64,000 nt of DNA from Microvirga sp. VF16 (lineage in GTDB: Bacteria > Pseudomonadota > Alphaproteobacteria > Rhizobiales > Beijerinckiaceae). The translations under genes were made by a program, and so were the position numbers. Shown here piece after piece: positions 17,404 through 27,157 of this stretch; position 1 is the first letter of the stretch, and every line of letters starts with the position of its first letter. The stretch is from assembly GCF_016864375.1 (NCBI RefSeq), contig NZ_CP069358.1:486689-550688 (forward strand). Reading direction: 5' to 3'. Under the pieces are notes generated by a model, which searched no databases, was not told the origin of the DNA, and saw nothing but the letters and a program-made list of their open reading frames with translations.

Positions 17404-18707
17404 TGGCTCGCCGCCGCAAGCATGTCCCTTTGAATGTCTTCCTCAACAGTCGCTTCGTTGGACGACTGAACCGGGAGGCAAGCGGCGCGATCGACTTCCA
17501 GTACGATTCCTCATGGCTCGAATGGGAATATGCCTTTCCAGTGTCTCTGTCCCTGCCTCTGCGCGAGGACCGTTATGTCGGCGCTCCGGTCGTCGCGGTC
17601 TTCGACAACCTGCTGCCTGACAGCGATTCCATCCGTAGGCGCGTCGCTGAACGCGTCGGCGCCGACGGTGTCGACGCCTACAGTCTTCTGACTGCCGTCG
17701 GACGGGATTGTGTTGGCGCCCTGCAATTCCTTCCCGATGGGCAAGATCCGGACCCAGCCGGCACAATCGATGGCACACCCGTCGACGACGACGAGATCGC
17801 GCGGCTGCTGAACAACCTCGCTTCCGCCCCCCTCGGACTGGATCCCGATCAGGATTTTCGGATTTCGATTGCCGGAGCGCAGGAAAAGACCGCCCTCCTG
17901 TTCTGGGAGGGCAGATGGTGCAAACCACACGGCACAACGGCAACCACGCACATTCTGAAACCGCAGATCGGAAGGATCCCCAATGGTATTGACCTATCCG
18001 ACAGCATCGAGAACGAATTCATTTGCCTGAGACTGACGGCCGAACTCGGCATTCCGAGCGCGAAAGTGGCTATTGGCGATTTCGGTGGGAAGCGAGCGCT
18101 CGTTGTGCAGCGGTTCGACCGCCACTGGACCAGAGATAGCCGCCTTCTGCGCCTGCCGCAGGAAGATTGCTGTCAGGCACTCTCGATCCCACCGACCTTG
18201 AAATACCAGGCAGAGGGCGGCCCTGGGATTCGGGATATTCTGGACCTGCTGAAGGGAAGCGACGAGCCCGAGGCGGACCAGTCGACATTTCTCCGCGCCG
18301 CGATCGTGTTTTGGCTACTCGGCGCCACCGACGGTCACGCCAAGAACTTCAGCATTTTTCTCAACCCCGGTGGGCGCTTTCGGCTGACGCCCTTCTACGA
18401 TGTCCTGTCGGCGCAGCCGAGTCTTGATGCCGGCCAGATTCAGCGCAAGCAGATGAAGCTTGCCATGTCTGTGGGCGATAAGCGCCATTACAGGATCGAC
18501 GACATCATGCCACGCCACTTTCTGCAGACGGCGGAGAAAGCCGGCGTTGGTGCGCCTGTAGTGCAGCCGATCCTGGACGATCTTCAATCAGCCGTACCGG
18601 GTGCCGTTGAACGTGTCGTGCGATCGCTTCCATCAGGATTTCCAGAGCACCTTGTATCCTCGATCGTCGGCGGCATCGAGAGCCGCCTCAGCCGGATTGA
18701 AGCATGA
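17403..18707 (+). CDS. hipA: HipA-type serine/threonine kinase toxin
   Basis: 434 residues, close to E. coli HipA (440 aa), which phosphorylates glutamyl-tRNA synthetase and causes growth arrest. Seen here: the phosphorylation loop ISIAGAQEKTALL (Ser155, equivalent to E. coli Ser150), HILKPQIG, the catalytic loop GATDGHAKNFSI and the metal-binding FYDVLSA. All key residues are intact, so an active kinase is expected. It probably stabilises the replicon or promotes persistence. Confidence 0.93.
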   Translation: MARRRKHVPLNVFLNSRFVGRLNREASGAIDFQYDSSWLEWEYAFPVSLSLPLREDRYVGAPVVAVFDNLLPDSDSIRRRVAERVGADGVDAYSLLTAVGRDCVGALQFLPDGQDPDPAGTIDGTPVDDDEIARLLNNLASAPLGLDPDQDFRISIAGAQEKTALLFWEGRWCKPHGTTATTHILKPQIGRIPNGIDLSDSIENEFICLRLTAELGIPSAKVAIGDFGGKRALVVQRFDRHWTRDSRLLRLPQEDCCQALSIPPTLKYQAEGGPGIRDILDLLKGSDEPEADQSTFLRAAIVFWLLGATDGHAKNFSIFLNPGGRFRLTPFYDVLSAQPSLDAGQIQRKQMKLAMSVGDKRHYRIDDIMPRHFLQTAEKAGVGAPVVQPILDDLQSAVPGAVERVVRSLPSGFPEHLVSSIVGGIESRLSRIEA

Positions 18708-18847
18708 TGGTGATCGACGATGGGCAGGGCGGACCTACTTGTCTGTCACACCTGCATCGGCAGGAAAAACCAGGAAAGACGGTGCCGCGGCTTGATTTAC
18801 GAGCACCAGAGGCTAGCACGGATCACGTCTTGGATCAGGCCCGCTCG

Positions 18848-21466
18848 TCACCGCTTCAACTGGTGATCGTCCTCACGGCTGCGGTGGGTGGGCACACGTT
18901 CGGCCTCCTGGCTCCGGCTTTGCTCCCGGGCGGCCTGCTGACGCGCCTCCTGCTCCTGGCGGGCCTGGGCCATACGCGCCTGCCGCTCGTCGGCACTTAA
19001 GGCTTGCTCGCCACTGCTGCGCGCGCGGATCTCATCCATTGCCGCCCGGCGCTCCTCTGGCGTCATTGTTCGGCTGGCCTCACCCTGAGCTCTCATCTGC
19101 GCCTCCTCCATCAGCCGCTGTCGGTTCTGGTTTGTGACCGGCTCCCGCACTTGCTCTGCCACGAGCTCCGCGTCCCGGGTGAGCTGCGGCGCCTGCGCGA
19201 GGTCGTACGATAGGGCGGCCGCCTTGCCGTCCCCGCGCTCCATCTGCCGCCCCAACGCCATCTCGTTCCGCGCCAGATCCTGGCTCGCATAGACCTTCAG
19301 GTCCTGCGCGTGCCGGGTTAGCGCCACATAGCTTGCCTCCCGCCGCCAGGCATGGGCATGATCGTAGAGGGTCATGACCTGCCGTTGCGTCTTGCCCTGC
19401 CCCTTATACACCGTGCCTGCATAGCCCAGCCCCCAGCCGCGATGCTTCACGGCGTCAAAGCTCACGGCCCGTCCGCCGTCGAGGTGGACCGTGAGCCGAT
19501 TGTCCTGGATGCGGGTTACAACCCCGCTTTCCCCGTTGCGCAGCTCGAGTTTTGCCGCTCGGTCGCGCACGGTGGCATGGAACGTCACCCGGTCGCCGGG
19601 GCTGATAACGGTCTCCAGCTGCCGTTCGCCCTTCTCCGTCGCAAAGGTCCGTCCAGCCTCTTCATCGATCTGCCCGAGAGCGATGCGGGCTTGGCGCAGA
19701 TCTCGGTTCAGCGCGTCCACCGCGTCATTGGTCGCGGCGTAGACAAAGGGAAGCGGCTGGGTTGATCCTTGCGCGCGCAGTGCCTCTGTCCAATCGCGAA
19801 CCAGATCAGCGCGCGCCTTCACCAGATCGGATGACCAGCGCACCGCTCCACGTTCGCTGTAGGCTCGCACCGTCGCCGACAGATCACCCCGCGCCGCCGC
19901 CGCGCTCGCTTGGCGTTGCCACTCGTCCCGCTGCCGCCGCACCTGGGTCAGTTCGACCGCCCTCGCCTCCTCTGCCACCAGCGCGAACATCCCGCCGCGC
20001 TCAACGCTCGCCAGTTGCCGCTCATCGCCGAGCCCAATCACCTTCGCACCGGTCACGCGTGCATGCGACAGCACCCGCTCCATATCCCGGTGCGAGAGCA
20101 TCCCCATTTCATCGACGATCACCACCGTGCGCCCGTCCCAGGTCTCACGGCCGCGCTCCTGGCGCAGCATCTCGCTTGCCACCGTGCGGCCCTCGCCAAA
20201 ACCGTCCTTGCGCATGTCCGCCGCCACCGTGTTGGTTGGGGCTAATCCAACCACTCGGAATCCACTGCCCTCATGCGCCTCTCGGATCGCCGCCATGGTG
20301 TAGGATTTGCCGGTGCCGGCGCGGCCGCGGATCACCGCCAGACCCTGCCCTTGCGCAGCATAAGTCAGCGCCCTCTCCTGCTCGCCGTCAAGCGTCCGCG
20401 TCGACCGCGCGGCCTGCACCGCCCGCGCGCTGACCGGATGCGCGGATTGCCGTGTGAGTGCACCGGCATCGGCCAGGATTCCCCTCTCCTGCTCCACCAC
20501 CGCCTTTGTGGTGAAGCGCTCAATGACCAGCACCTGTCCGTCGCGCCCGGATTGCCGCTCCTCGAGACGCACCAGATCAGCGTGGCCGAGCACCGCGGCT
20601 CGTGCGGTCTCGATCTCCTGGGCCGGCAGGCTGGACTTGCTCAGATATGTGTCGAGATCGCGCCCCGTGAACGTGGCCGCGCGGGCCGTCAGATGCGCCA
20701 AAACCCGCTCCGGCCGGCGCACGTTTTCCCGCTCTTTTTCCGCCCGCGCCGCATTGGCCTGGTGCAGTGCCGAGGTCTCGGTTCGAAACGCGGCCCCGAG
20801 ATGCAATTGCGGTGTCATGCGGGATGGATCGACGGTGAGCGCCAGCCCGCGTGCCCGGAAGAATTCATCCTGGAACGACCGCCACTCCCGCGTCAGCGCG
20901 CCGGTCTCGGCAATAAAGCCTTTCTGAAGCCCTGGCGCGCGCGCAAATTGCGGATTGAGCTCGCGTGCCTTCGCTCCAAACCCGTCCGGTCCAAGCCGGC
21001 GCGTTGAGACTAAAACATGCGCGTGCACGTTGCCATTCTCGCCGTGATCGCGGTGGATCGCCCACTGCACGGCAACCCCGGCTTGGGTGAACTTCTGGTC
21101 GAGCCAGGATTGCAGCAGTGCGCGGTTGTCCTCGGCCGACAATTCCTTCGGCAGCGCGAGCACATAGGACTTGGCCACCTGCGGCTCGCCGTGGCGCGAA
21201 AACCGCAATTCGCCGGTCTTGCGGTCGCGCACCAATTCGCGCTCCGTCGCGGCGTTCCACAACGCATTCGTGTCGAGCGCCCAGTCCGGCGCAGTCTCGG
21301 GCACCATCAGGCCCCGCCCGAGCACGTCGACATCCTTGCCATCGAAGCAATAGCTCGCGCCGTTGACACGATCGCGCCCGTTCGAGCGATCGATGTAATG
21401 CGACAGGCCCACGGCAGAGCCGGAGCCGGCGCGTACAATCGCGACGGAGGCGAACTCGATGGCCAT
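18848..21466 (-). CDS. traA: Ti-type conjugative relaxase-helicase TraA
   Basis: 872 residues from ATG 21466 (MAIEFASVAIVR). Residues 1-230 form a MobA/MobL (MOBQ) relaxase with the His cluster HRDHGENGNVHAH (138-150) that binds the metal for nicking. A TraI-type SF1 helicase follows, with Walker A GRAGTGKSYT (381-390), Walker B VVIVDEMGML and C-terminal motif TVYKGQGKT. The tail is Gln/Arg/Glu-rich. It is shorter than Ti-plasmid TraA (about 1100 aa). It nicks at oriT and unwinds the transferred strand, and is divergent from the coupling-protein genes. Confidence 0.92.
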   Translation of the reverse strand: MAIEFASVAIVRAGSGSAVGLSHYIDRSNGRDRVNGASYCFDGKDVDVLGRGLMVPETAPDWALDTNALWNAATERELVRDRKTGELRFSRHGEPQVAKSYVLALPKELSAEDNRALLQSWLDQKFTQAGVAVQWAIHRDHGENGNVHAHVLVSTRRLGPDGFGAKARELNPQFARAPGLQKGFIAETGALTREWRSFQDEFFRARGLALTVDPSRMTPQLHLGAAFRTETSALHQANAARAEKERENVRRPERVLAHLTARAATFTGRDLDTYLSKSSLPAQEIETARAAVLGHADLVRLEERQSGRDGQVLVIERFTTKAVVEQERGILADAGALTRQSAHPVSARAVQAARSTRTLDGEQERALTYAAQGQGLAVIRGRAGTGKSYTMAAIREAHEGSGFRVVGLAPTNTVAADMRKDGFGEGRTVASEMLRQERGRETWDGRTVVIVDEMGMLSHRDMERVLSHARVTGAKVIGLGDERQLASVERGGMFALVAEEARAVELTQVRRQRDEWQRQASAAAARGDLSATVRAYSERGAVRWSSDLVKARADLVRDWTEALRAQGSTQPLPFVYAATNDAVDALNRDLRQARIALGQIDEEAGRTFATEKGERQLETVISPGDRVTFHATVRDRAAKLELRNGESGVVTRIQDNRLTVHLDGGRAVSFDAVKHRGWGLGYAGTVYKGQGKTQRQVMTLYDHAHAWRREASYVALTRHAQDLKVYASQDLARNEMALGRQMERGDGKAAALSYDLAQAPQLTRDAELVAEQVREPVTNQNRQRLMEEAQMRAQGEASRTMTPEERRAAMDEIRARSSGEQALSADERQARMAQARQEQEARQQAAREQSRSQEAERVPTHRSREDDHQLKR

Positions 21467-21494
21467 GCGGGATGTCATACCCCTCGGAGAGCGC

Positions 21495-21524
21495 ACAAAA
21501 TGCACAAGCATTTTGTATATTGCG
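21495..21524. other. oriT: Candidate oriT (inverted repeat plus nic-like TTGCG)
   Basis: A perfect 9-bp inverted repeat, ACAAAATGC (21495-21503) and GCATTTTGT (21508-21516), lies between traA and the divergent traD-like gene. TTGCG follows 3 bases later. RSF1010/Ti-type oriTs have an inverted repeat a few bases before a TGCG nic site, and in Ti plasmids oriT sits in this same divergent intergenic region. The nic position is inferred. Confidence 0.55.
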
Positions 21525-21610
21525 TCTGAAACTTCCCTGGACCCTATTGCCAAGCTTGGCCAACGTCAATATCCGCCTACCCGTCATTCAAAGGGGACTG
21601 ACAACAAACG

Positions 21611-21982
21611 ATGAGTATCGAAGTGAACAACGCTGCTCCCGGTGGGGCAGCCAAAGGGGTTGATCCAGCCGTCGGCATTCTCGCCGAGATCGAGATGCTG
21701 CGGGGAAAGTCGAAGGCCAAAACTGCAACACCCGCCGAGAAGCTGCGCCTGCGCCGCCTCTCGCTCGATCTGGCGGAGCTGCGCCTGGCCCAGAAGACCG
21801 CGGCCCTTGCCGAAAAGCGCCGCAAGATCGAAACCCAGCAGAAGGTGATTCTGGGCGGCTGGGTGCTGCACGCCAAGGGCGATCCGCGCCTGGCCGCTCT
21901 GCTGCGGGAATCGCTGTTTGATTACCTGAATGACCGCGACCGCGCCGTCATGGCCGATCTGCTCGCCGAGATCGGAGGCTGA
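21611..21982 (+). CDS. TraD/MobC-like conjugal transfer accessory protein
   Basis: 123 residues with a coiled-coil middle and the motif KRRKIETQQKVILGGWVL, which resembles the RKxDTRRKIxxGG segment of the small TraD proteins of Ti-type plasmids. It probably helps assemble the relaxosome at oriT. The stop is 2 bases before the coupling-protein start, so the pair is one operon. Assigned from motif and position. Confidence 0.65.
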   Translation: MSIEVNNAAPGGAAKGVDPAVGILAEIEMLRGKSKAKTATPAEKLRLRRLSLDLAELRLAQKTAALAEKRRKIETQQKVILGGWVLHAKGDPRLAALLRESLFDYLNDRDRAVMADLLAEIGG

Positions 21983-21984
21983 GC

Positions 21985-23646
21985 ATGTCGGACGAGAGAC
22001 CTTCAGGAGACGGCTTCTTCGCCTTGCTGGCGTTCGCCGGCCTCATCATTGCGGTGCTCGTGCTCGCTTACCTCTACTTCGCGCTCTTCCCTATCGCTTA
22101 CGATGCCTTGCTCTGGCGGTGGGAGGCCATTCCCGCCCTGATGTCTCGCCCTGGCGACACCATCGCCTGGGCCCACGGGGTGGTGAGCAAGGTCGGCTTC
22201 AACCCTCCGATCAAGGGCGTGATTATCGGCGCGGGCGTGCTCGAAGTGATGCTCATCGTCGGTGTGATCTATGGTCTGGGCCGACTCGGCCTGTTCAAGG
22301 ACAAAGCGCGCTATTCCGAGCGCCGTCTGCGTGGCGCGCTTGTCCTCGATGACATGGCCTTCGGGGCTGCGGCCCTGATCTCCCACCACTCGGCCAAAGA
22401 CATGTCGTTCCGCCAAGTGGTCCGCCTCGCCAAAAAACCGTGGCACAAAATCGTCGCCGCTGCTCATGAGCAGGGCATGGTGCGCGTCGGCGGGCTGCCG
22501 ATGCCGCGCAAAGTGGAGACCGAACATACCCTCATCACCGGCTCCTCTGGGTCGGGCAAATCCTTCCTCATCGCGCAGACCTTGCACGACCTCGCCAAGC
22601 GCGGCGACCGGGTGATCTGCTTTGATCATGGTGGCGCCTTCCGGCGTCAGTTCCCGAAGGTCGATGCAGTCTCGCTGTCTCCAGCTGAGGAAGGCTCGCC
22701 GGGCTGGGATCTGCGCAACGAGGTGCGCGCGCCACACGATTGGGAGCTGCTCGCCGCCTCCGTCGTGCCGGAAGGCTATGGCGCGAGCACGGATTGGCGC
22801 AATTTCGCCCGCGATCTGCTCGCCAATCTCGGGCACAATGTCGGGGCGCAATCCTCCAATGCCGAACTGCTGCGCCTGTGCACCGTCGCCGACCGGACGG
22901 AGCTTGCGATCGCCCTTGAAGGCACGGCGGCAGCCGCTCATTGCAGCGATGACAACAAGGCGTTCCTCGCCTCGGTGCGCTCAACTCTCGTGCCCTTCGT
23001 CTCCGGCTGGAAGTACATGAAGGGTGGTGACTTCTCCCTGCGCCGTTTCATGGCCGAGGACACCCGCTGGCTCTGGCTGCCGTATGACGCAACCAACATC
23101 GCAGCCCATAAGACTCTGCTTGCCACCTGGGCTGACATCCTGGTGACGGCCGGCCTCGAACGGCCTGACGACGCCCCGCCGGTCTGGATCGTCATCGATG
23201 AGATGGATGCGCTCGGAGCGCTGGGCCGCTTCCGCGATGCAGTCTCGCGCCTGCGCAAGAAAGGCGTGCGCATCCTGGTCGGCGTCCAGAGCCGCACGCA
23301 ACTGGTCGAGCTCTATGGCGAGGCTGGAGCCGATACGGTGCTGGCCTCCTTGAGTAACCGGGTGATCATGCGCGCCTCCGATCACCGGCTCGCCGAGTGG
23401 TCCTCAAAGACGCTCGGCGACGTGGAGGTCGAGGAAACCCGTCTGCAACGTGGTACGCAAACGAGGGACAATCCAACCTCCTTCGCCTCGACCAAAAGCA
23501 ACAGCGAGACCGAGATCGTGCAGCACCGCACCAAGCGGGCCGTGATGCCGGAACAGATCTCGGCCTTAAGCCAGGGACATGGCTATGTGAAGTTCAGCCA
23601 AGGCCTGCCGACGGTCCGTATCTGGCCGCAGGATGCTGCAGCCTGA
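21985..23646 (+). CDS. Type IV coupling protein (TraG/VirD4/TrwB-like)
   Basis: 553 residues: two membrane helices near the N-terminus (12-36 and 77-98), then a cytoplasmic motor domain with Walker A TGSSGSGKS (185-193) and Walker B VWIVIDEMDALG, close to TraD/TrwB-type DNA-binding domains. It pumps the relaxase-DNA complex into the mating channel. GGAGG lies 6 bases upstream of ATG. No mating-pair-formation (virB/trb) genes are in this window, so the module may only be mobilisable, or those genes lie elsewhere. Confidence 0.88.
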   Translation: MSDERPSGDGFFALLAFAGLIIAVLVLAYLYFALFPIAYDALLWRWEAIPALMSRPGDTIAWAHGVVSKVGFNPPIKGVIIGAGVLEVMLIVGVIYGLGRLGLFKDKARYSERRLRGALVLDDMAFGAAALISHHSAKDMSFRQVVRLAKKPWHKIVAAAHEQGMVRVGGLPMPRKVETEHTLITGSSGSGKSFLIAQTLHDLAKRGDRVICFDHGGAFRRQFPKVDAVSLSPAEEGSPGWDLRNEVRAPHDWELLAASVVPEGYGASTDWRNFARDLLANLGHNVGAQSSNAELLRLCTVADRTELAIALEGTAAAAHCSDDNKAFLASVRSTLVPFVSGWKYMKGGDFSLRRFMAEDTRWLWLPYDATNIAAHKTLLATWADILVTAGLERPDDAPPVWIVIDEMDALGALGRFRDAVSRLRKKGVRILVGVQSRTQLVELYGEAGADTVLASLSNRVIMRASDHRLAEWSSKTLGDVEVEETRLQRGTQTRDNPTSFASTKSNSETEIVQHRTKRAVMPEQISALSQGHGYVKFSQGLPTVRIWPQDAAA

Positions 23647-23710
23647 GGGTGCTCCACCTGGCATCCGGTCCATGCAAGACTGAGACCTACAGCTCTTAGG
23701 ACCATCCTCC

Positions 23711-23734
23711 CCTCACGCCGCAAGCGGCGTGAGG
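23711..23734. terminator. Palindrome at convergent ends of coupling-protein and ardC genes
   Basis: CCTCACGCCGC and its complement flank a 2-base centre, covering the last codons of ardC. An 11-bp GC-rich hairpin between two convergent genes suggests a bidirectional terminator, though no T-run is present. Confidence 0.4.
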
Positions 23735-24594
23735 TCGGCCAGGGCCAGGCTGCGCAAGTGGTCCGCGGCCTTCTGTGCGGCGCTGGCGGCGGTGAAGAAT
23801 GCGCGCTCGTCCTTTTTCAGAATGGCAATCCAGTTCTGAATATATCCGGCGTGGCGAATATCGCCGTCAAAACCAAATTCGGCACACAGGAAGGCGCTCG
23901 TCAGTTCCGCAACAAGCTCCTCGGCGGCGTAGGCTTCGGAGCCGAAACGGTTCCGCAGGTCGCGCGCAAGGCGCTTCTCGCTGCCGGTCCAGTGGCCGAG
24001 TTCATGGAAGAGGGTTGCATAATAGTGGTCGGCGCTCCTGAACGTGATGAAATCGGGCATCATCACAAAGTCGGCGCTCGCGCGGTAATAGGCTTGCCCC
24101 TCGCCGTGGCGAACGTCGGCGCGGGTCGCCTTCACAAAGTCCTCTGCAACGTCGATCCGCTGCTCGGGGTTCTGAGCCGTGGTTTGGCTGCCCGTGATGG
24201 TCTCCGGTAGGTTCTCGATCTGGTCGAGATTGAAGACGGTAAACTCCCGCAGGAAGGGAATGCGGCGGGTTTCCGTCTCGCCGGTGTCGTTGACCTCCTC
24301 CTTCTCGAAGGCGTTCACGTAAACGATCTTGTGGCCCTTCTCGCCCTTGCGCACGTTGCCGCCCAACTCCTGAGCCTGCTTGTAGGTTATGAAACGGGGG
24401 CTTGTGAAACCGCCTGCGGCTTGCGCGATCCACAACAGCACGACATTGCAGCCGGAATACGCGCGGCCCGTCGCGGCGTTATGCGGCATCTGTGAACCTG
24501 TATAGCCGCTCCACGGCTTCACCCACGGAAGCGCGCCCTTTTCCATCTCTCCAAGAATGCGGTCGGTGACATCGCGATAAAGGTTCCGGTTCAT
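23713..24594 (-). CDS. ardC: ArdC-type antirestriction protein
   Basis: 293 residues: N-terminal single-stranded-DNA-binding domain (DUF1738, residues 1-130, with LPWVKPWSG and PRFITYKQAQELGGNVRKGE) and a C-terminal zincin-like domain with FHELGHWTG (HExxH at 197-201) and downstream EELVAELTSAF. ArdC protects incoming single-stranded plasmid DNA from restriction. AAGGAG lies before ATG 24594. Its place beside transfer genes fits early expression in recipients. Confidence 0.9.
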   Translation of the reverse strand: MNRNLYRDVTDRILGEMEKGALPWVKPWSGYTGSQMPHNAATGRAYSGCNVVLLWIAQAAGGFTSPRFITYKQAQELGGNVRKGEKGHKIVYVNAFEKEEVNDTGETETRRIPFLREFTVFNLDQIENLPETITGSQTTAQNPEQRIDVAEDFVKATRADVRHGEGQAYYRASADFVMMPDFITFRSADHYYATLFHELGHWTGSEKRLARDLRNRFGSEAYAAEELVAELTSAFLCAEFGFDGDIRHAGYIQNWIAILKKDERAFFTAASAAQKAADHLRSLALADLTPLAA

Positions 24595-24995
24595 GCTCTC
24601 TCTCCTTTTGTGGGCGCAAGCGCCAGCGCCCCTGCCTCGTGGCGAACAGCGGGGAGAGAGGGGGCAACCGGAAAATCCGGAGGGGGATCACCCACCCGCA
24701 AGCCGCATGGCGGCTGGAGGGCCGCGTCAGCGATCCTGGCAGGGCCATTGGCCCGAAGGATGGGGAGACCGGATTTTCTGGTTGCGTGGGGAGAGAGGGC
24801 CGCGCGCCTCTCTCCCCTCCTCCAAAGCATGGATCTGTGAATGACGGCGCCGGCAACGGCGGCGGCTTTGTGAACGGGGAGGCTCGGCCCCCCGCGAAAG
24901 CTGTCCAGGTGCGTCAAACGGCAGTAGCGCCCGGAGCGAAGCGAAGCAGGCCCGAAGCCGCCGCGCTCCTCATCGAGCGCCGAAGGTGTGCTGAG
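24595..24995. other. Intergenic region upstream of ardC, no gene recognised
   Basis: About 400 bases up to the left end of the IS5 element. Longer frames on the minus strand have Arg/Pro/Ser-rich, unnatural composition. It should contain the ardC promoter; no clear element was identified. Confidence 0.35.
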
Positions 24996-26083
24996 GGGCG
25001 TTGGTGCATGGATCGTTAGCGGTGCTTGTGTAGTCGAGCGGTCATCGAAATAGCTTGCTGCCCGCCGCCATCGTATCGGCACGATGACGTTCAAGATGGC
25101 GAACTGGCCGGAATATGAGGCGGGCCTTCGCCGGCGCGGCAGCCTGACGCTGTGGATGACCGCGGAGGCGCTGTCGTCTTGGCAAGCGGCGAAGCGCACG
25201 ACGCGCGGCGGGCAGCCGCGCGATTCCGATCTGGCGATCGAAACGGCCCTGACCGTTGGCCTGGTGTTTGGCCTGCGGCTGCGCCAGACGGAGGGCTTGC
25301 TCACATCGGTGCTGGAGTTGATGAGGCTGGATCTCGCCGTGCCCGATCACACCACCCTCAGCCGGCGAGCATGGACCTGGCAATCATCTGTAGGACGGCA
25401 GGGGCGCCGGGTTCCAGGAGAAGGGCCTGTTCACATCCTCATCGACAGCACCGGGCTCCAAGTCTACGGCGCCGGCCCATGGCGGGAGGAAAAGCACGGC
25501 GCCAGGTCGCGGAGGGGATGGCGCAAGCTGCATCTGGCGCTGGATGCCGACAGCGGCGAGATCATTGCCCATATCATGACCGATCAGGACACCGGCGACG
25601 CCTCGCAGGTAGAGCCGGTGCTCGAGCAGATCGACGTCCCGATCGGCCAGTTCACCGCCGATGGCGCCTACGATGGCAAACCGGCCTACGACGCCGTCAC
25701 CAGCCACAGCGCCAATGCGGCGGTCGTCATCCCGCCGCGGGTCAACGCCGTCGATCGGTCGAGGATCGAACCGCCCAGCCAGCGGGACCGCCATATTGCG
25801 GCGATCACCACGGATGGCCGGATGACATGGCAAGCCGTCATGGGTTACGGCAAACGGTCTCTGGTCGAGAGTGCGATCGGCCGATCCAAGGCTGTCATCG
25901 GGAGACGGTTGAGGGCGCGGTCGTTCGGCGCCCAGCAGACGGAGGCCGCCCTCGGCTGCACCGTCCTCAATCGCATGCTGGCATGCGCACGCCCGAAATC
26001 CGTCCGTCGCATTGGAACCACCGCATAAACGACGGCATCAAAGACCATAATCCGTGAAATTCACGATCCCTGCGCCAACGCCC
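24996..26083 (+). mobile_element. IS5-family insertion sequence
   Basis: A 1.09-kb element with inverted ends: left begins GGGCGTTGGTGCATGGATCG and the inverted right end begins GGGCGTTGGCGCAGGGATCG (18 of 20 identical). It carries a single transposase gene. No clear target duplication was found at the flanks. It separates ardC from the transporter island. Confidence 0.8.
25084..26028 (+). CDS. IS5-family transposase
   Basis: 314 residues. The DDE catalytic core is visible as ILIDSTGLQVYGAGPW, FTADGAYDGKPAYD and SLVESAIGRSKAVIG, the standard signature of the IS903/ISL2-like side of IS5. N-terminal MANWPEYEAGLRRRGSLTLW is also typical. Intact. The in-frame ATG at 25096 (MANWPEY) is an alternative start. 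Confidence 0.9.
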   Translation: MTFKMANWPEYEAGLRRRGSLTLWMTAEALSSWQAAKRTTRGGQPRDSDLAIETALTVGLVFGLRLRQTEGLLTSVLELMRLDLAVPDHTTLSRRAWTWQSSVGRQGRRVPGEGPVHILIDSTGLQVYGAGPWREEKHGARSRRGWRKLHLALDADSGEIIAHIMTDQDTGDASQVEPVLEQIDVPIGQFTADGAYDGKPAYDAVTSHSANAAVVIPPRVNAVDRSRIEPPSQRDRHIAAITTDGRMTWQAVMGYGKRSLVESAIGRSKAVIGRRLRARSFGAQQTEAALGCTVLNRMLACARPKSVRRIGTTA

Positions 26084-26173
26084 TTCTGGTGCTAATAGGT
26101 CAGCCTGCCGCTTGTTGGATCACCGTCGAGCACCTTCGGCGAACTGCGACCAGGCCAGCTCGCCTCGGCAGCC

Positions 26174-27157
26174 TTATTCCTCCCGAACTTCGCCAGCTGA
26201 GTCCTTCATGTGCCGTGAAACCACGGTCTCCTCGCCGAGGAGCCCGCGCGGCCGTACCAAAAGAATGAGCACCAGAAGCAGCCCGATAAGAACGACCTGC
26301 AGGGTTGCTGCCCTGGCCTGATACTCAGCCGGCACCAACTCACGAAGCACATTCCCGGACAGGGTCCATAAGGCCCATACCACGAAGGCTCCAAGGACAG
26401 CCCCGAGATTGTTGCCCGAGCCGCCCACAATCAGCATGGTCCACATCTGAAACGTAAGAATCGGCAGAAAATCCTCCGGAGCAATGTAGCCGACAAAGTG
26501 CGCGTAAAGCGCCCCGCCAAGCCCCATGAGCATGCAGCCGATCACAAAGGCTTGCAGACGAAACCGGAAGGCCCGCTTCCCAAGGGACGCGGCCGCCGTC
26601 TCGTCCTCGCGGATCGCTCGCAGAACGCGACCCCAGGGGCTGCGCACCAAGCGTTCCAGGGCAACATAGCTGAGACCAAGCAATGTCGCGGCTATCACCA
26701 AGTAGGTCAGGTTCCAGGCGAGGTTATCCGCGATGATGTCGGCGAACGGCTTCGGGATGAACTGCAGCCCGAACGGCCCGCCCGTCAGGCCCTGGGCATT
26801 CAACGCGATCAGTTGCAGGGTAACAGCAATACCGAATGTGGTGATGGCCAGATAGTCGTGCCGCAGCCGCAGTGCTGCCACCCCAACGACGAAGGCTGCA
26901 AGCCCAGATGTCGCCATCGCGCCGATCCAACCGAGGGGAATGGGCAAGTCCAAGCCGCCGATCTGATCTGGGTAGTCCGGCGCTGTTAGGAGCGCCGACG
27001 TGTAGGCCCCAATCGCAACAAAGCCCGCCACGCCGACATTGAACAGGCCCGTGAAGCCCCATTGCAGGTTGAGGCCGAGCACCACCAGCCCAAAAATCGT
27101 GGCAAAGACGAGAAAGAAGGTGCCGTATGAGAGCAGACCGAGCAGATCGGGCATCAC
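26174..27157 (-). CDS. livM: Branched-chain amino acid-type ABC transporter permease LivM
   Basis: 327 residues with about 8-9 hydrophobic helices and the LivM family pattern (NLQWGFTGLFNVGVAGFVAI, RLRHDYLAITTFGIA, SPWGRVLRAIREDETAAASLG, the coupling helix). Forms the membrane pore with LivH. Its ATG overlaps the livH stop by 4 bases (ATGA). Last gene of the livG-F-H-M operon. The Liv class also transports amides, urea and aromatic acids, so the substrate is open. Confidence 0.93.
   Translation of the reverse strand: MMPDLLGLLSYGTFFLVFATIFGLVVLGLNLQWGFTGLFNVGVAGFVAIGAYTSALLTAPDYPDQIGGLDLPIPLGWIGAMATSGLAAFVVGVAALRLRHDYLAITTFGIAVTLQLIALNAQGLTGGPFGLQFIPKPFADIIADNLAWNLTYLVIAATLLGLSYVALERLVRSPWGRVLRAIREDETAAASLGKRAFRFRLQAFVIGCMLMGLGGALYAHFVGYIAPEDFLPILTFQMWTMLIVGGSGNNLGAVLGAFVVWALWTLSGNVLRELVPAEYQARAATLQVVLIGLLLVLILLVRPRGLLGEETVVSRHMKDSAGEVREE

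Noticed and set aside
24591..25304. 237-residue minus-strand ORF spanning the ardC leader and IS5 left end
   Set aside because: It crosses an IS boundary and has Arg/Pro/Ser-rich composition without known motifs.
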